Origin: Dimorphilus gyrociliatus
Lineage: Eukaryota; Annelida; Polychaeta; Dinophilidae
DNA length: 64,000 bases
Reading direction: 5' to 3'
Assembly: GCA_904063045.1 (NCBI GenBank)
Contig: CAJFCJ010000022.1
Location: 186,001 to 250,000, forward strand
A program made the position numbers and the translations under genes. Below the pieces are notes generated by a model, which did not search any database, was not told where the DNA came from, and worked only from the letters and a program-made list of their open reading frames with translations. Below are positions 62,154-64,000 of the stretch, piece after piece. How positions within the stretch are numbered: position 1 is the first letter of the stretch; every line of letters starts with the position of its first letter.

Positions 62154-63379
62154 TTATCTTACCACAGGGTCTACAGCATTTGATCTATGCTTTGAACAAC
62201 ATCGATACATTGCACAAAAGGAACAAGAGCTCCTTAACGACTTTGAAAAATGTTCAATAGTTATACAATATATTATAAAATTGCTGCTGGATGACGTCAT
62301 TTCAAGTATATTTGCTAAAAGTCTGAACACGATATACTGCAGTTGATAAATACTGCATTTACCAAATATGGATTTGTATACACCGTATTGACTAATACAA
62401 TCTGGAAAATGCCCGATTAAGAATACTACCGAGACACTAATTAACATAACGCTCACTTTGTACTGAATATTTGTATGGTCTGAAGTATGATTAAGATTTT
62501 TTATAGACTTTTTAACTTTTGAAACAGAATTTACTAATAGCATATTAAAAATGAACACAAGAATTAAAGGTATAAACTTTGCGAGCGTTACACGAATCCA
62601 AGAGTAAATAACGAAATCATTAGATGCTCCAAATGCAGTATTTAACATCCTGTATCTTGGTCCGCTAATTTTCTTACGAAAGAAATACGGTATGTTGATG
62701 ATAATCGACAGCAAAACTATTAAAACTGGAAAAAGAAAAAATCATTTATAACAGTTATTATTGTTATTATAAATAATATTTTTTATCTGCAAATGAAAGA
62801 AAGATACATTTTACAGTACAGTATTGAAAGACTAGTTATGTAAGAGTTTTTTGTTTTTCTCTACTCTACTTACAGCATATTTTCCTCGCTATTCTTTTCT
62901 CATCGTACTTTTTAATCATTAATAAACCTTTTCGTATTTGTACGTATCTCTCCAAAGTTACAGCTGCAGTTGTCCATACTGTGCACGTTGCTGCTATATT
63001 TCCCAAAGGTATATAAATATAAACCTCGTAAATTCTTTTCAGTAGTATATTACTATTCTTTGTTGTTCCGCATCTGAAAATATTCGAAAATTGGGCCCAT
63101 TCATTTAAAACAAATAGAATAGGGGACAAGATCTTAACTTTTAAAACCCTCCTACATACCCGAGGCATCTAGATAAGCCTATAGGGAGGACGATTATTAA
63201 TAAAGATAAATCGGTCAAAGCTATAGAAGTGAGATAAGTATAAATTGGCCATTTAAATGCTTTTTGACAGAATATAAAAATGTTTAGAAGGTTTAGAACT
63301 ATTCCAATTGAGCAAATAGTTGGTACGACGTATATATATCCAATGAGTTCAGCACTTTTTGCCACTTCGTTGGAATATA
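62154..63379 (-). CDS. FMRFamide-receptor-like class A GPCR, 5' exon unresolved
   Basis: Three exons join cleanly: 63379-63160 (TM1-TM2, e.g. YLTSIALTDLSLLIIVLPIG), 63073-62874 (TM3 and the second intracellular loop), and 62725-62154 (TM4-TM7), about 330 residues so far. TM3 ends ...VTLERYVQIRKG, the ERY form of DRY, and is followed by KICFLIVLLSIIINIPYFF. These blocks and the TM7 SNFIIYC (NPxxY replaced by NFIIY, as in many FMRFamide receptors) point to the invertebrate FMRFamide/neuropeptide receptor group. It should be a plasma-membrane, G-protein-coupled receptor for an unknown peptide. The frame closes at a TAA (62156-62154) a few bases after a possible donor GTGGTAAGA, so a further 3' exon is possible. 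An upstream exon with ATG near 63523 (MANSMELNISFGECSKD) would suit the extracellular N-terminus, but its best donor is out of phase with the exon at 63379. Confidence 0.8.
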
Positions 63380-64000
63380 CTGCAAAAACAAAATTGAAAA
63401 TAATAAGAATACAAATATGCTTCCATAAATTTTGAAATGATATGTTCTATATCTAACATTCTATTACATCCTTAGAACATTCGCCAAAGCTTATGTTTAA
63501 TTCCATTGAATTTGCCATTATGAATGACTATAAAGTTTGACATAGTTTTTGTATTTTATGATTTTGGACGAATATCTTATTGGATGCAGTAAGTGTTTAT
63601 CAAATAGATAAGAAAAAGCGTTTCCCGCTCATTTATCACCATAAAATACATTTGGTATGATTATTTTATTCATAGGCTTAAAAATTTTCCTTTATTTCTA
63701 GCTAAGGTATTAATGAGAAGAATGCTACTAGCATTGCTCTTACTAACTTTCCAATAAATCGTTAGAAATATAATTTCTTCCCCTATTCCGTTACAATATA
63801 GTATATTTTGTTTTTTATTTCTGTTTAAGAATTCACACAGTATAAACACACACGTATATATACAGAAATTCAAATATATATATATATAGATATATATATA
63901 TGTATATAGATATCATATTAATGGTTTTATCAATTCTGAAACAATATTCAAAGCAAATTTTAATAGAATCTAGTTTTTAAACTTGAATTAATTAAAGTTT
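63380..64000. other. Region upstream of the GPCR
   Basis: Contains the candidate first exon of the GPCR near 63473-63523 (ATG followed by an NIS sequon) and, at 63868-63914, a TA microsatellite with GATATATA interruptions. The open frame 63670-63873 on the minus strand begins with low-complexity residues and shows no domain. Confidence 0.4.

Overview
This window is metazoan nuclear DNA, AT-rich (by eye roughly 30% GC). Coding sequence sits in short exons separated by GT-AG introns that are mostly 50 to 400 bp, with a few longer ones. There are no operons, ribosome binding sites, CRISPR arrays or bacterial-type genes. The gene set (rhodopsin-class GPCRs including a FMRFamide-receptor-like one, a GLIS2-type zinc finger, an AP-4 bHLH-zipper, a bZIP factor, dCMP deaminase, a lectin/WSC membrane protein) fits a bilaterian invertebrate. 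The divergent GPCRs and compact genes suggest a protostome, possibly a small-genome lophotrochozoan. The species is inference and was not determined.

Layout. 1.9-3.4 kb (-): an orphan class A GPCR with altered activation motifs. 5.6-7.6 kb (-): a seven-exon type I membrane protein in which a WSC domain appears to interrupt a C-type-lectin domain. 8.2-9.9 kb (-): a three-exon 512-residue protein not recognised. 12.5-13.4 kb (-): six-exon dCMP deaminase, head-to-head with 14.2-15.3 kb (+), a three-exon bZIP factor of PAR/NFIL3/C-EBP type. 20.3-21.25 kb (-): a three-exon single-pass membrane protein with an N-glycosylated tail. 24.5-27.1 kb (-): four-exon GLIS2-like five-finger factor, head-to-head with 28.2-29.1 kb (+), three-exon TFAP4/AP-4. 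29.1-62.1 kb: about 33 kb with almost no convincing gene (one weak PIGQ/GPI1-like candidate at 54.9-55.8 kb), but with GC-richer islands carrying clustered transcription-factor-like motifs. 62.15-63.4 kb (-): a FMRFamide-receptor-like GPCR whose 5' end is unresolved.

How the pieces relate. Two promoters are divergent: dCMP deaminase/bZIP and GLIS2-like/AP-4. Each contains promoter-type sites. An E2F consensus lies about 20 bp upstream of the deaminase ATG. NRF1 palindromes lie near the bZIP and GLIS2-like starts, an AP-1 palindrome lies upstream of the bZIP gene, and a pair of AP-4-type E-boxes lies upstream of AP-4 itself. The long gene-poor stretch next to AP-4 looks like a regulatory landscape. 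It has repeated TCACGTGA E-boxes, a recurrent AGACGCC heptamer, paired full NF-I palindromes, SMAD-type palindromes and, near 58.5 kb, a dense composite of NF-I, E-box, POU-octamer and PBX/MEIS motifs.

Exon joins were made by hand from reading frame, GT/AG and phase. Motif counts are also by eye. No database search or transcript evidence was available.
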